From: Brevundimonas bacteroides DSM 4726 | GTDB taxonomy: Bacteria > Pseudomonadota > Alphaproteobacteria > Caulobacterales > Caulobacteraceae | Reading direction: 5' to 3' | Assembly (NCBI RefSeq): GCF_000701445.1 | Contig: NZ_JNIX01000001.1 | Location: 1-64,000 of the forward strand | DNA: 64,000 nt | In this document: positions 62,341 through 64,000 of the stretch, in pieces | Numbering within the stretch: position 1 is the stretch's first letter | Layout of the letters: each line of letters begins with the position of its first letter | Translations under genes and position numbers: made by a program | The notes under the pieces: model-generated | Databases searched by the model: none | Told to the model about the DNA's origin: nothing | The model's input: the letters and a program-made list of their open reading frames with translations, nothing else

Positions 62341-62923
62341 ACCCTTCCGCGCCCTGACCTCCAAAGTCCTGGTCCTGTCGCAGTCCAACATCGACACCGA
62401 CCAGATCATCCCGGCCCGCTTTCTGACCACGACCAGCCGCGAGGGTCTGGGCCGCCACGCCTTCCACGACTGGCGGTATGAGGCCGACGGGACGCCCAAG
62501 CCCGAGGCGGTGCTGAACCGCATCGATCCGCCCGAGCACCGCATCCTTCTGGCCGGCGACAACTTCGGCTGCGGCTCGTCGCGCGAGCACGCGCCCTGGG
62601 CCTTGGTGGACTACGGCTTCCGCGCGGTGATCTCGACCTCGATCGCCGACATCTTCTCCTCCAACGCCTTGAAGAACGGCTTCCTGCCCGTCGTCGTGGA
62701 TCAGGCCGTCTGGGACGATCTGGCCGCCCATCCGGAACAGCCGGTGACGCTCGATCTGGAAACTCAGGAACTGCGGCGAGGCAACCACGCGCCCGTCGCC
62801 TTCACCGTCGAACCCTTCGCTCGCCAGTGCCTGCTGGACGGCGTCGACACCCTCGGATGGCTGCAGAACCACCTGCCCGCCGTCGAAGCCTATGAACGTG
62901 CTCGCGCCAAGGAGCCTGCCTGA
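62333..62923 (+). CDS. leuD: Isopropylmalate isomerase small subunit
   Basis: A 196-aa swivel-domain partner of LeuC. Substrate-loop features [15 protein letters not shown] and [20 protein letters not shown] are diagnostic. It ends with a TGATG overlap into leuB. Confidence 0.96.
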   Translation: MPEPFRALTSKVLVLSQSNIDTDQIIPARFLTTTSREGLGRHAFHDWRYEADGTPKPEAVLNRIDPPEHRILLAGDNFGCGSSREHAPWALVDYGFRAVISTSIADIFSSNALKNGFLPVVVDQAVWDDLAAHPEQPVTLDLETQELRRGNHAPVAFTVEPFARQCLLDGVDTLGWLQNHLPAVEAYERARAKEPA

Positions 62924-64000
62924 TGCCCCCCGCCCAGACTTACAACATCGTCCTGCTGCCCGGTGACGGCGTCGGCCCCGAAGTGACGGCGGCGGCCAAG
63001 GCCGTGCTCGGCGTCATCGGCGACTTCTACGGCCACCGGTTCGAGTTCGCCGAGCACCTGATCGGCGGCGCCGCCATCGACGCCACCGGCGATCCCCTGC
63101 CGTCCGAGACGACCGCCGCCTGTCTGGCGGCCGACGGCGTGCTTCTGGGCGCGGTGGGCGGGCCGCAGTGGGACGGCGGCAAGCGACGGCCGGAGGAGGG
63201 TCTGCTGGGCATCCGCAAGGCCATGGGCTTGTTCGCCAACCTGCGGCCCTTGCAGGTTTCGCCGGTCCTGGCGCACCGCTCGCCGCTGAAGAAGGAGATC
63301 GTCGAGGGCGTCGATCTGATCGTGTTTCGCGAGCTGACCGGCGGCGTCTATTTCGGCGAGAAGACCCGCACCGACGATATGGCGTCCGACCTGTGCATCT
63401 ACACGGTGCCGGAGATCGAGCGGGTGACGCGCGCTGCCTTCAAGACCGCGATCCAGCGGCGCGGCAAGGTCACCTCGGTCGACAAGGCCAACGTCATGGA
63501 AACCAGCCGCCTGTGGCGCGAGGTCGTGACCCGCATCCACGCCGAGGAGTTTCCCCAGGTCACGCTGGAGCACGCCCTGGTAGACTCCATGGCCATGCAC
63601 CTGATCCGCAAGCCTCGCGAGTACGACGTCATTCTGACCGAGAACATGTTTGGCGATATCCTGTCCGATGAGATCAGCGTGCTGGGCGGCTCGATCGGCC
63701 TGCTGCCATCGGCGTCGCTCGGCGAATCGGGACCGGGCCTGTTCGAGCCCATCCACGGCTCGGCGCCGGACATTGCCGGTCAGGACCTAGCCAATCCGGT
63801 CGGGACCATCCTGTCGGCGGCCATGATGCTGCGCCACAGCCTGGACCTCGAGGACGAAGCGTCTTCCATCGAGGCGGCGGTCGCGGCCGTGCTCGCGGCG
63901 GGCGCGGTCACGGCCGACCTGGGCGGCGAACTCGGCACGCGGGCGGCGGCCGGAGCGGTCATCGACGCCATCAAGGCGATCCACTGGGCGGCGTCCCACC
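62923..64000 (+). CDS. leuB: 3-isopropylmalate dehydrogenase (3' end cut by window)
   Basis: The first 359 codons of a beta-decarboxylating dehydrogenase that oxidises 3-isopropylmalate with NAD+. The start reads PPAQTYNIVLLPGDGVGPEV. Conserved regions are RELTGGVYFGEK, the catalytic VDKANVME, the metal-ligand DILSDEIS and the NAD-pocket EPIHGSAPDIAG. The protein should be about 360-370 aa, so only a few residues are missing at the window edge. It overlaps leuD by TGATG. Confidence 0.95.
   Translation, partial: MPPAQTYNIVLLPGDGVGPEVTAAAKAVLGVIGDFYGHRFEFAEHLIGGAAIDATGDPLPSETTAACLAADGVLLGAVGGPQWDGGKRRPEEGLLGIRKAMGLFANLRPLQVSPVLAHRSPLKKEIVEGVDLIVFRELTGGVYFGEKTRTDDMASDLCIYTVPEIERVTRAAFKTAIQRRGKVTSVDKANVMETSRLWREVVTRIHAEEFPQVTLEHALVDSMAMHLIRKPREYDVILTENMFGDILSDEISVLGGSIGLLPSASLGESGPGLFEPIHGSAPDIAGQDLANPVGTILSAAMMLRHSLDLEDEASSIEAAVAAVLAAGAVTADLGGELGTRAAAGAVIDAIKAIHWAASH

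Overview
The window is GC-rich, densely packed DNA from an aerobic anoxygenic phototrophic alphaproteobacterium. Gene content and style suggest Caulobacterales, most likely a Brevundimonas-like organism; this placement is inference from family knowledge, not from a marker gene. No rRNA, tRNA, CRISPR array, transposase or prophage was recognised.

Region 1 (about 1-21,012) is one half of a photosynthesis gene cluster. In order it holds bchG, a pucC/bch2-type transporter, bchP and a small membrane protein; a reverse-strand pair (tethered cytochrome c, DUF3422 protein); bchI, bchD, bchO and a second small membrane protein; reverse-strand crtD and crtC; then crtF, bchC, bchX, bchY, bchZ, pufB, pufA, pufL and pufM, closed by a strong terminator. 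These genes cover late bacteriochlorophyll a synthesis (Mg chelatase I and D subunits, chlorophyllide oxidoreductase, BchC, BchG, BchP), the end of the spheroidene/spirilloxanthin-type carotenoid pathway, and the LH1-reaction centre polypeptides. pufC and pufQ are absent. bchFNBHLM, puh, acsF, crtAIB and ppsR are not in the window and presumably lie beyond its left edge or elsewhere. Five TGT-N12-ACA palindromes precede bchG, bchI, crtD/crtF and bchC (two in tandem, 8 bp apart), so a CrtJ/PpsR-type repressor probably controls the block. Two gene starts are odd: bchD has a palindromic element inserted at its start, and crtC has no canonical start codon in the expected place.

Region 2 (about 21,044-24,464) is a cluster of regulators: an ArsR-like repressor, a degenerate OmpR-type response regulator, a small unknown gene overlapping a MarR-like gene, and an Lrp/AsnC regulator. 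Its AT-rich intergenic stretches carry plausible operator repeats.

Region 3 (about 24,465-40,348) is mixed housekeeping and accessory: a large TonB-dependent receptor followed by the remnant C-terminus of another, a polytopic membrane protein, an RhlE-type DEAD-box helicase, a carboxylesterase with a Tat-like signal, malate synthase G, an AprI-like lipoprotein, and an ABC ATPase paired with a permease fused to an M1 aminopeptidase domain.

Region 4 (40,349-54,595) holds a long palindromic intergenic repeat, the nitrogen-assimilation genes gltD-gltB-amt, and an RND efflux operon (adaptor, pump, outer-membrane channel) divergent from a TetR regulator, with two operator-like palindromes between them.

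Region 5 (54,596-64,000) is a tightly packed branched-chain amino-acid operon: ilvD-ilvC-ilvB-(short ilvN/M)-leuA-leuC-leuD-leuB, with leuB cut by the window edge. A small ORF rich in Leu, Ile and Val and an intrinsic terminator precede ilvD, an arrangement that looks like transcription attenuation. The AHAS small subunit and LeuA are both short forms and may lack the usual regulatory domains.
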